Shown here: piece after piece, positions 34,357-46,300 of the stretch | Layout of the letters: each line of letters opens with the position of its first letter | Position numbering within the stretch: the stretch's first letter is position 1 | NCBI GenBank assembly: GCA_963575645.1 | Contig: OY754464.1 | Coordinates: forward strand, 47,854,192-47,918,191 | Length of the DNA stretch: 64,000 nt | Source of the DNA: Xanthostigma xanthostigma | Taxonomy: Eukaryota; Arthropoda; Insecta; Raphidioptera; Raphidiidae | Direction of reading: 5' to 3' | Notes under the pieces: generated by a model | Told to the model about the DNA's origin: nothing | Seen by the model: the letters and a program-made list of their open reading frames with translations, nothing else | The model's database searches: none | Translations under genes and position numbers: made by a program

Positions 34357-37300
34357 ATGTCGAAATTAAGAGAATCAATCAAATACTTGTTACTCATCGG
34401 GACAATTACGTTTTGCATTCCATATCCTTTAAACAAAACCGTTTGTAAAATAAAGTACACGTTTTATTTATTAATTTCATATATATTCATAGTTGGTCAA
34501 CTGAATAATGTTAATGTGCAAGTGGAAAATATTATCATATCAGAAACATATTTTGAGGGTCAGATGTTGACCCGTATTTCGGTGACTTTGTGGTATGTCA
34601 GCGTTGGCGTTTTCTTTGTTAATTTCACAGTGCTTTGCTATAGACGTATGGAAATATATGGTTTTATAAGTAAAATTGAAAAAATTGACGGTCAGTTCGA
34701 ATGTTTATCAATAAATGTTTCATACGAAACAATTCGTCGTCGAAGCAATCTATTCAGCATTTTAATTCTTACAATTACATTTATTTTGGCTTTAATACAT
34801 TGGATACATTTTTTACGAATTTTTAAAACAATATTATTTTCTTCCGTGGCCAGTTTTATTTTAGATTTAACGATACTTTTCACTTATTTTTATTTTTCAT
34901 TCGGTGTATTATTACTTTACCAAAGATTTAAATTGATAAATGAAACAATTAAACACATTTCTAAAAATATAAACGGCTTTCAATCGAAAACTGCTATTTC
35001 TGATGGAATGAAAATTGAGGATTCAATTGAAACGTGTAAGCAATTTTTATCTGCAATAATAAATAAATAAATAACAATAATAAGTAGTGCAGTTCAAAAG
35101 GAGACGATTCATGTTAAAACACTTTTGTGAAAGTTGTATGATAAAAGACGAAAATGATTAACAGGCGCGATACTAAAGTGCATCAAAATGATCATACAAC
35201 CATTGATTAAAATATACCTTAATCAATGATACAACGTTTACTGGGCGTGTATTCTTTTGACCTATGTCCTATACTATCATTTATATCCTTTTAAATAACG
35301 TAGGTAGATCGAGAACACTTTGGATATAGGAATGTTTTATTTTTTTTAATTCAAGATTCGGAAAAACTGTCTACTTTAATAAACGATGTCAGCGAAATTC
35401 ACCTCAAACTGACTTGTGCAGCGGATGCAATAAACGAATGCTATTCAATACAGATGCTAACAAACATATTCTGTCAGTTTGGATACACGTTGTTCAGCGT
35501 TCTTTACGCATTTCTCATCATCACCAAAAAAGGACAGTTCAATGCTCACATAGTGTTGATATTCAGCTATTTCAACGTTGTTTATTTGTTGGCTCTGGGA
35601 CTTGTCATCAGGTCGACAGTGTTGACGTCGAAAGAGGTAATTACACGCTTCTATTCAACTTCACATGTTTATCAGTCAGTTTGGGTCAAGTCTTGTCAGT
35701 GTGACCAGATTCAGTATTTTAATACTTTTTCGGTATATTCTATTGACTTTTCCGATTATCAGTAAAATTTAGGTATATGGGCGGAAGTCGGTATTTTTGG
35801 GTATATTTTGGATAAAATCATAAAAAGTTATGGCAACACCGTAGCGATCGTCTCCGCGAACTGGCACGAACATTGATGTACAGGGGATTTCCAGGATTAA
35901 GTCTATAATTAATATAGTAAGTTACAGAGAGGACATGACATCATTCATCAACCCTTTCTAGTGAACAATTTTGGGTGGAAGTTGGGTAAATTTCTAACGG
36001 TGATGGTACATTAAAATACAAGAATATATCTAGTTTCAGTAAATCTCTGTTATGTGTACCAGTATCGAATGCTGCATGCGAGCGCATATTTTCATAGATA
36101 AATTTAATAAAAACAGAACAAAGAAACAGATTTATAAACAAAAATGTATCTGCAGTTTTAAAAAAACGAAGCAAGGTGTAAAAGATGAAGGAGGTTTTGT
36201 TAATTTTAATCCTTCAAATAGAATGTTAAAATACAATTCTAACATTTATTGTGATAATGAATAAATAAAACATGTTTTGAAAATCAGTATTTTTATTGGT
36301 ATATTTTCCCTGTGCAAGTTGGTATATTTCAGTATTTTTTAAACGTGCTTCGGTTTTTTTTTGTAAAATTTAATCTGGTCACACTGAGTCTTGTATCAAA
36401 ATTTCGACTAGTCCTAGCTAAAGCCTTGAATACGTGTATGTCCGGCGACAATGTAATATCTATATATTACTAGCGGTCCCGCCCGGTTTCACCCGGATGC
36501 AAAATAATGAATGGGGAAGGAAGGGACATGAGTACACACATTCATCTTAGTTTACCGAGATGAATGTTGTGTCCAAATTTCATGATGATCGGAGTTACCG
36601 TTCAAAAGTTTTTGGCGATAAAGAGCAGTATTTAAACTTTTTTTAACTAATAATTTTTTTTAAATGAATTAAATAAAATTAAAATAAATTTAAATGTAAG
36701 CCTTAGAAGAAAGCAATGTAAAAAATTAAAAAAAAAATAAAAATATATTCACCCAACGTGGGGCTCGAACCCACGACCCTGATATTGACAGTCGCATGCG
36801 CTACCGATTGATCTACCTGAGGTTGTGTTCTTTTATCACTAATATGAGTATATCTAGTTAGTGCATTTCACATGAATAGAAGCTTATTTTTGAGATACTT
36901 TTTGCAACATTTTTCATTAAAGATCCGCTCCTAATGGTCGTAGCGTAATATTATATAGCCTATAGCCTTCCTCGGTAAATGGGCTATCCAACAAAAAAAA
37001 TTTATTCAATTTGAACCAGTAGTTCCTGAGATTAGCGCGTTCAAACAAACAAACAAACTCTTCAGCTTTATATATTAGTATAGATATAAAATTCCCTTGT
37101 CACAATTTTGGCCGCGCTAATCTCCGAAACCACTGAACATATTTTAATGAAATTTTGAAAATGTGTCTAGCTTGGTGCACTTACGCTATAGGATAGTTTT
37201 TATTAAATATTTTGTACAAAATTACGGTGTTTTCTCAAAAAACCTTTTTTAGTAACACGTAACGACATCTAATAGAATTTACTCAAAGCTATTCGTTCAG

Positions 37301-40300
37301 AAGCAAACAAAAAACTGTTTCAGTACCAACTAGCGACATCTGATAGAATTCGCTCAAAGCTAGTAATTCAGACGCCGGGCCGCAAACAAAATACATTTTG
37401 CAGAATTATATAATGTATTGTCTCTGATTATATATTTATCGCACCCAGTTCACACTGGTACAGACCGCTATTAGCCCAAGAGCTGATGACACGATTTAGG
37501 GTATGTGTTTTAGGCAGGTTGAAATAATGAAAAAACAGTAATTTATCAATGGGTGAATCTGGAATGGTGAGTCTGCCTGAGCATTTGCGGTTATTTCGCG
37601 CCTGCGCAGCATATGACATCTGCAAAAAAATATCCCTAAAAAACATGTTTTAGGCAACTTGAAACTTTTATAATCTTTGAGTTTAGCATTTATATAATTC
37701 AGAAATGAAAATGCCAGAACATTTTGTCGGTTATAAAGTAGGGGCAGAACCCCCCGAAGATATTTTATTAATATACGCAATGAGCACGATACAGGTCAAA
37801 CGGATGAACGGATTGAAACCAAATTTTGGGAGGATGTTTGGTATGCAGATATGAGAAGCTCTATTGTTTTTGGGGAAAATCGGCGCATGCGCAAAAGAGA
37901 TGTATGCTATAACGTTATTTTTTTAGATAATAATGATATACTTTTCATAACAGTTTATTATTCTATTTATTTTTTCAAGAAAGTTTTGTGAACTATTTTT
38001 TTTCTGGCAGATTTTTAAAACAAAACAGCAGTTGGTTCTTGTCTTATTTTCAAAATATTTCCGAAATTATTAAGTTTAGATTTTTTTTTCATAAAACTTT
38101 CTTGAAAAAATAAATAGAATAATAAACTGTTATGAAAAGTATATAAAAAACAACGTTATAGCATATATCTCTTTTGCGCATGCGCCGATTTTTCCCAAAA
38201 ACAATAGAGCTTTTCATATCTGCATACCAAACATCCTCCCAAAATTTAGTTTCAATCCGTTCATCCGTTTGACCTGTATCGTGCTCATTGCGTATATTAA
38301 TAAAATACCTTCGGGGGGTTCTGCCCCTACTTTATAACCGACAAAATGTTCTGGCATTTTCATTTCTGGATTATATAAATGCTGAACTCAAAGATTATAA
38401 AAGTTTCAAGTTGCCTAAAACATGTTTTTTAGGGATATTTTTTTGCAGATGTCATATGCTGCGCAGGCGCGAAATAACCGCAAATGCTCAGGCAGACTCA
38501 CCATTCCAGATTCACCCATTGATAAATTACTGTTTTTTCATTATTTCAACCTGCCTAAAATACATACCCTAAATTGTGTCATCAGCTCTCCGGCTATATA
38601 ATATTATAAAGAGAAAAGATTTGTATTTTTGTTTGTAATGAATAAACTCAAAAACTACTGGGCCGATTTTAAAAATTCTTTCACTAATAGAATGCTACAT
38701 TATCAGTGAGTAACATAGGCTATATTGTAAATCGGTGAAACCGGGCGGGACCTCTAGTATTATACAAAGAGTAACGTTTGTAAGTTTGGATGTAGGAGGT
38801 AATCTCCGAAACTACTCATCCGATTTAAAAAATGTTTTCACCAATATTTAGAATGGACCTTCAGGATAAACATAGGCTATACATTATCGCGTTAAAATAA
38901 AAGCGCTTTTCGTTGGGACCAGTTTTGTAACGTAAGAGACGAAAAAACGGTGGAAATTTACAAGTTCGGGCGAAGCCGAACCGGGCCGCTAGTAGTAGGT
39001 ATATATAATATAGCATTAGAACTCTCTTGACATGGATATCAATGATAAGGCTATGTGGTCATTCTAAACTCAATATAGCAGATGCTCCAAGTTGGCTAAT
39101 TACCTTTTTCTTCCATTATGATAAACTAGTGGGCCGATCCAGCTTCGCGTGGATTTGTAGATTGCCTATAAGATAGATTATTATGGAATAATAGCCGTAT
39201 TTGCAGAGTGTTGCCATATATTTCGCACGCGATTAAGCTGAAACATGGAGCTGTGTCCCGCTCGGCAGCAATAACAGTAGTGGAGCCTACGGCTCTACCG
39301 TAATCCATATTAGTCTCGCCTCACGGGACTGCGCCTTTTCTTCGTTGCCACAACGCGTTGAGATCGAATAGCATGTCAGCCACGACACGAATTTCGCTAT
39401 TTGGTCTTTCTGTGATTGCCACAACGCGTCGTGCGCGTTTTCATTAGAGCCATAACACGAATTTCGCCATGTGGATGTTTTACTGTGACCACAACGCGTT
39501 GTGTGCTATTTTTCCGCTCACTGAGCGTTTTCGATCTTTGTGCGTAACATATACACAATCCTTCCTCATTTATCGCTCTTTTTGTTAGTGAAAACCATTT
39601 CAAAGTCCGTTTCGTGGTTTAGAAGAAGTAAGCGGAGAAACAGACAGCGACTTTTTTTCGATACTATGCAGTGATAGTGCTTTTTGACAAAACACCCTCA
39701 TAGTTCAGCCATATTTAGTTCAAAATATTTACAAATTTTATGAACAAACCTTCCTGGTTTATCACTCTTTCTATTAGTGAAAACCGTTTCAAAATCCGTT
39801 GCGTGGTTTAGATGAATATTAGAAATAAAACTTTAGAAACAATTTTTTTAAGGTACTAAAGAGAAAAAAAAAACATTTTTTAATAATTTATTACGAGGGG
39901 TATTCACAAAGTAAGTTTCCCTAGTCTGGGCGTCTGGAGTTTCTCTTGGGCGCCACCTAGCGGGTTCGCGCCGAACATAGTTTCAGTTTAAGGTCTACCC
40001 TTCTATATGGATCTACCGAGAACTGGTGTTGGTGGCCGAAAATACTTTTCTCAGCAGTACGAGCTAGAGAACATATACTTGTACGAGCAGAGAACATATT
40101 ACACGAGTACGAGTACGTCGTTCGAGCTCGGCAATCATGGAGCTACCACTACAAAGCGTGTCCACTTGTGAGTTACGTGCAAAAGGACTGAATGGAAATG
40201 AGATTCACAGTGAATTAGTGAAAATTTATGTTGATAACTGTATGAGTGTGAAAATGGTGCGAAGGCGGCGCACAAATTTTCTAGAGGGACGCGCAGAAGT

Positions 40301-43300
40301 GCACGATGAGTAGCGTGCAAGACGGCTGAAAACAGCTCCGTCTCTGCAGCGGTTGAACAAGTCATTCAGGAAAATAGACGATTGATGATATTTTAGAGAA
40401 AATCTGTGCGCCACCTTCGCACCATTTGCTCACTCGTACAGTTATCACCATAAATTTTAACTAATTTACTGTGAATCTCATTTCCATTTAGTCCTTTTGC
40501 ACGTAGGTAATTTACAAGTAGACACGCTTTCCTATGGGTAGCTCCATGATTACCGAGCTCGTACTGCTGTCTGCTGAGAAAAATATTTTCGGAAACCAAC
40601 ACCAGTTCCGCTCTTATCGGTAGACCTTAAACTGAAACTATGTTCTATGCGAGTCCGCTAGGTGACGTCCAAGAGAAACATCAGACTAGGGAAACTTACT
40701 TTGTGAATATGCCTCGTAATAAATTATTAAAAAATGTTTTTTTTCTCTTTAGTACCTAAAAAATTTGTTTTTAAAGTTTTTTTTTTCTAATATTTTATTT
40801 TCAAAATTTCAGTTACGTCTTAACTTATACTTCATTACATAGTATAAACTTATATCATAAACTTACTTTGTGAATACCCCTCGTATAAATAATAAATTAT
40901 GTTTTTCCTCATTGATTAAAAAATGGTACTACACTGTAACTGTAATAAAAGCTTGTCTTTAAAAAGGTTTTTCCTAATATTTTTTTTAACTTTTTAATAA
41001 TAATTTTTTTTTTTTAATCGGGAAGTTATTGTTTCCACCCCGATTTTCGAAAATCGAGTTTTCGTCAGTTCTCGACGTTTTGAGGTCCTGAAAAGCTATT
41101 CTGACTATTTTGGCGATGATGTCCGTAGGGATGTGTGTGTGTATTGATATATTATGTATGTGTGTGTATTTATAATTGTAAACCCCTTATTACTTTTGAA
41201 CGGTGTGTCCGAATGAAACTTTACTGAACTTAAATTTCCTGAAAATTTGGAATGATTCGGCCCAATAAGTTTTGAGAAATCTCAAAAATACAAGTTTCAA
41301 CAGTTTTATGAAATTTGTTTTTTTGGAATATTTTCTAAACTACTAAATCGATTAATTCCAAAATCTAATCAGCTCTTCTCCTTAAAAAACTGCGCCGATT
41401 TCCGTAAACCGCATCAAAATCAGCTCATTTGTTAACGAGATATCGTGAACGAAAAATTTATAAGAAAGGGCTTTTTTTTTGAGCTCGAAGAGCTAAAAAA
41501 TAAACTTCTTGTTGTATTTTATATATTTTTGAGCGTTTTGAACTTGAAAATGGTGGGAAGTTTCAGGGATGGCCTGCAGGATCAAACTTCTTTTCAAATT
41601 TTTCTCTAATGTAAATATAGCCCTTTTGACGTTCTCGTGCATTTTAAAACATATTTTGCTAATTTTTTTCTGAATGAACGGTTTCGATTTTGGCGAATTG
41701 TGAAACGCACGAAACTGTCTATTGCATCGACACGACCTCGTAATTGTCGACACGACCCTGTTATTGTATTTTTAAAAAACTCCCCCCAAACGCCCTCCTC
41801 TTTTCACTGCGTAAAAGAAAACGCCTGAACATCGACACGACCCGTAATTGTTTCTTAAAAAACTCCCCCCAAACGGCCTCCGCTTTTCAATGCTCTTCAT
41901 CAACTGTCCTATAGCAATAGACGGTTTTGTGCGTTTCACAATTCGCCAAAATCGAAACCGTCCATTCAGTAAAATTTTACCCATATTTTGTCCTACATTT
42001 TTATAACGCTCATACATTCATAAGTATATATTATTTTTAGGCAAAGAAGACAGCAGTATACCTCCATGAACTTATGTTTAAAACTAATGATGAATATCTG
42101 TTATCAAAGGTAAGACTAAGCTAAATCAAATTCGTGCTTAATGTTCTGCTATTCAAACTAGGTCTGACCTAACATACTAGTGTTGCGTTGCAGAAAGCAT
42201 TGTCAAAAAATTTGATTTGACGATGACCTTAGACTGTGATCGCACAAATTTCACCATAAGAAAAGCATTGTTTTAAGACGATGTTTTTTAAACTACACCG
42301 TATACATAAAATAGTTGGCAAAACCAAAAGTGCACATCCCGCAAGTTTTCCACTGTATGATAAAAAAATAACAATTAAAAAATATTTTTAATAAATTTAA
42401 AAAGATTTAAAAATTTAAAGAAATAAATAATTAAAAATTGAAAAAATATTTTTTTTTAAGTTTGCAAAAATAAAAAAAATTAAGTACTATACATAATATA
42501 ATATATAATTAATATCAAGTGGAATAAAATAAAACAAAATAAAAAGAAAAAAAAAGAAAAAAATCAATGATATCGTAAGGAATCGAACCCAGGACCTTGC
42601 CCTTGGCGATCCGACGGCATAACCATTACGCCACGGCTGCCTAATACGTATAGTGGTGTTATCACGGTATACAAGTGTAGCACTTGTTTTATGGATTACA
42701 CTATGTTTAGCCAGCAATTATTATATTGTTTTTAAACTATTAATTAGCTGTCAAAAATAATAAAAAATAAAAAAAATATATGAGAAATATATTATATATA
42801 ATATATAAATATTAAGTGGAATTAAGTGGAATAAAATGGAATATAAAAAAAAAAAAAATCTTATGTCAGCGGGAATCGAACCCGGCACCTTGGGATTACA
42901 TGACTTACGCTTTAACCGTTCGGCCAGACCGATGCCGTACAACGCCTTTGTTATTATGGTATAGAAGTGTAGCAGTTATTTTACGTATCATACTACATTA
43001 ATTGAGTATATTTATTATGTTTTTTGTTTTTTTATTTTAATTAGCTGTCAAAAATAATAAAAAAAAAACTGTTTATAAAAATTAAACTACTGAACACATT
43101 TTAGTGAATTTAAATAGGGTTCTGGTCTGATAGTAAACAAAGTGAATAAAATATAACCCAAGGGGATCCGACCAAAATTGCGATCTGTAGAGTCGTGACG
43201 TACGTACATACGTACGTACGTACGTACGTACGTACGTACATACGTACAGACCAACCGACAACTGCTGTTTGTGATTTTCAATTACAATTTTAATAGTATT

Positions 43301-46300
43301 TATGAACTCGAATTGATTTAAAAATGGTTCTGTTTTATAGATCAGAATCTCCTCTTTTCAAAAAGTTTCATTTTGAATGGATTTCGTGTGAAATTAACTT
43401 AGATATAACTTCTTATCTGAACGAAAGTCAGCTCTGATGCACAAAGCGATAATAAAGCACATACCGCTAGTTTAGCGGTATGTGCAATTAAATTCGCACC
43501 AAAAACATAAATGTGAAAAAAGGGTCATTATGTTCGATAAAAAAAGTACAAGTGTTTTTGCCGGCTTTGTCGAAAAAAAGAAATGAGACCTAAGAAGTTG
43601 CTTTGTTTTTACTTGACATGCTTACATACACGAGTCATTTATTTATAAAATAAAACATAAAAATTTGCTATGCGAAAACTTGATACCTAAATGTCACTTC
43701 TTTTTTTCGGCAAAGCCGGCACTTGTTCTTTGTATCAAACTTGGCCCTTGATTCACATTTGTGTTTTTGGTGCGGTTTTAATACTTTTTGTAAAGTTGTA
43801 TTTTTACATAAATAGTAGGATAGTGTGAACTTGGACTAAATAAAGTAAATGCTAAATTTTACAAATTTGCTATTTTTCTTAGACTGTTTATCTACAATCA
43901 TCAGGCAGGTTGTTAGCAACCTTGTTGATATTACGTTAAGTCCATCACTCTTATCCTAATTAAAATTAGTAATCTCCGCGGCAAATATGAATTTCATAAA
44001 ATATTGATGAAAAAAATCACTGTATACTTATGTAGTTTATTTTTCTGACTTTTGTTAATAAATATGTCTTCAAAAATTCCAAATCAAATGAATTTTCGCT
44101 ATATTATCTTGACACATAATGTTATAGTTATATACTGTAACAAAACTGTTCTTTCTGTGATGTAGAATATTTATTTACACTTATAAAACGTTAACAAACA
44201 CAAATAACAAATGAACAAACCAAAAGTACTTCTCTTGAGAAATAAAACGGACCAATACCGTAACAGAAAAACAACTAAGTAATAAAATAAGAATTCAAAG
44301 TCACTAGTAGTTCTCTAATGTACACAAAACACTTCAACACGACTATACACAAAAACACGTCACTATTAAAAGTCCATTTACACTATAACACGACTGAAAG
44401 TCCGTATACACCAAAACACTATAACACGACTGAATGTCAACATACACACAATTTATCTTCGCACTCTTATTTATATCTGCACTTAGTAAATTTATATTTA
44501 AACTGCACACAGTTATATTTATTTATTTCGTAATAGTAAATCACGTCTTTACTTCATCGCATCTCAATAACGTCCTCTCTTCTCTATGATAACGCCTCCC
44601 CTACTCACTGAAGGCGCATTCTATTTATATCTTCTTCCGCCGCGTGGGTCAACCGCGATATTTCTTCTACGCAATTCCGCCGATTTTTCTGTGTTGCAAA
44701 CCCGTCTTTATCGGCATTTAGTTCTTCAAGCAATACAAAGGAATTTGGCTTTCTGCTTGTACAACAAAGCCTCATGCCGCCGTTCTGTGTGCTATTGTTA
44801 GACCGACACTGACGGAAGCCAAGGCAGGGAGGCGTGTGTTACAATACCATACTTCATTATATCGTAGTTATATATTGCACTTCATTAGATCACAAGTAGA
44901 TGCGAGTAATCTTCGGACGACCTGATGATGCATTCGGATCGATGCTAGATGCTAATCAATCAGTGAACTTAAAATCGGGATTTTTGGACACTTCTATCTT
45001 GGAAACTATTTCACCGAGACGTATGAAATTTGGAACTCCGCTTCTTTATGGCAACCTTAACCCCCCTGAAAAAAATCAGTTTCGTAACGCAACTAGCCTC
45101 GGAGATAGAGGGTGGTTGAAAAGGGCTCAAAATAGCTCGTGTAAATATAGTGCACAGTGCTTTGTAAGAACTTGGCTGGCGCACCCTGTTCGTTATAATT
45201 ATGTTTTTGCACAATTTCCTCTTCAAAACATTTTTCTATGCATATTGATCATAATTTAGCTGAAAAGCGATCTTTTCTATGTAGATCAGTCATTTGTTTT
45301 CCTGTGATACACGACGGAAAGTTTCACAACGACGTTAGATTTTTCCTGCATCACGATCAAACTTCATGCCACAGTTCAGTGTTCAAACTTAGAGTTCAGT
45401 GAAGCATGATAATGTGTGGGACAAATAAACACTGAAACCAACACTGAAGTCAAGCATGAACTCATCAAATGCATCTTGATTTTTAAACGACTTCAGTGTT
45501 CAGTGTTCAAGTAAACTGCTGTGTGTGTGGGTTTTTTTTCAGTTCAGTTTTTGGAGTTCTGTGTTTTGTACAACCAGAAGCCAAAAATCTCAATGTTGCT
45601 GCAAGTCTTTCTTGTGTAGAAATAGATTTTCGCATATTTGTATCCTGGTTCTTAATAAATGGGGTAGCTAATTCCAGTAAATAATTGTAAGTTAATTTAT
45701 AATAAATAATTATTCCAATCAAGCGGCTCAAGATGTAATTCATTAATCAAATAAACATGACTTCTTGAATCACGCATTTCTAACCAATTTTTCACCCATA
45801 TTCTTATTTTTTTTCTTATTTCTCTGTTTTAAATACAATCCCACAGCTATGAACAGCCAATCCTCACCATTTAAATAACTCATTTAGTTCTTATTAGTTA
45901 TCTATAGTATAATATTATAGTATGTATATAATATATATTTTATATATCTATACTCGACGAGTGCCAACAACTGAACCAAACTGAACACAAAAATTTTAAA
46001 AACTGAGCAGTTTGCATGAACTGTGTGTGGTGCCAGTCAGTCTTTCGATTAATCGGTTCAACTTCACTGAACACTGAACTGTGGCATGAAGTTTGATCGT
46101 GAGTGGGGCCTATAAAGTGGCCTACACACCTTGATATAAGCAGCGATGCAGGCATCGACTCTATGTTTAATGAAACTTGTATCAGTTGCATAAACGCCTA
46201 CTTAAATCGAAACCTATTGCGATGCCTGAATCGACTCCATGTTCATGCAACACAAGAACAGTAGGTTAAGTTGTTTTCTAGGTACCTAGTGCTTGGCGAA

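Noticed and set aside
37496-38572. Two nearly identical 94-codon frames in opposite directions
   Set aside because: They are mirror copies in the arms of a palindromic element, have no known domain and no start or splice context; not called as genes.
36751-42936. Three tRNA-like sequences as working tRNA genes
   Set aside because: Acceptor or anticodon arms do not pair properly and all lie inside repeats.
43195-43250. Regularly repeated GTAC units as a possible CRISPR-like array
   Set aside because: A simple microsatellite in an animal intron; no spacers.
44900-45259. 119-codon frame in Gr-4 intron 3
   Set aside because: No domain, no homologous pattern, and it lies between a solo LTR and a Harbinger element.
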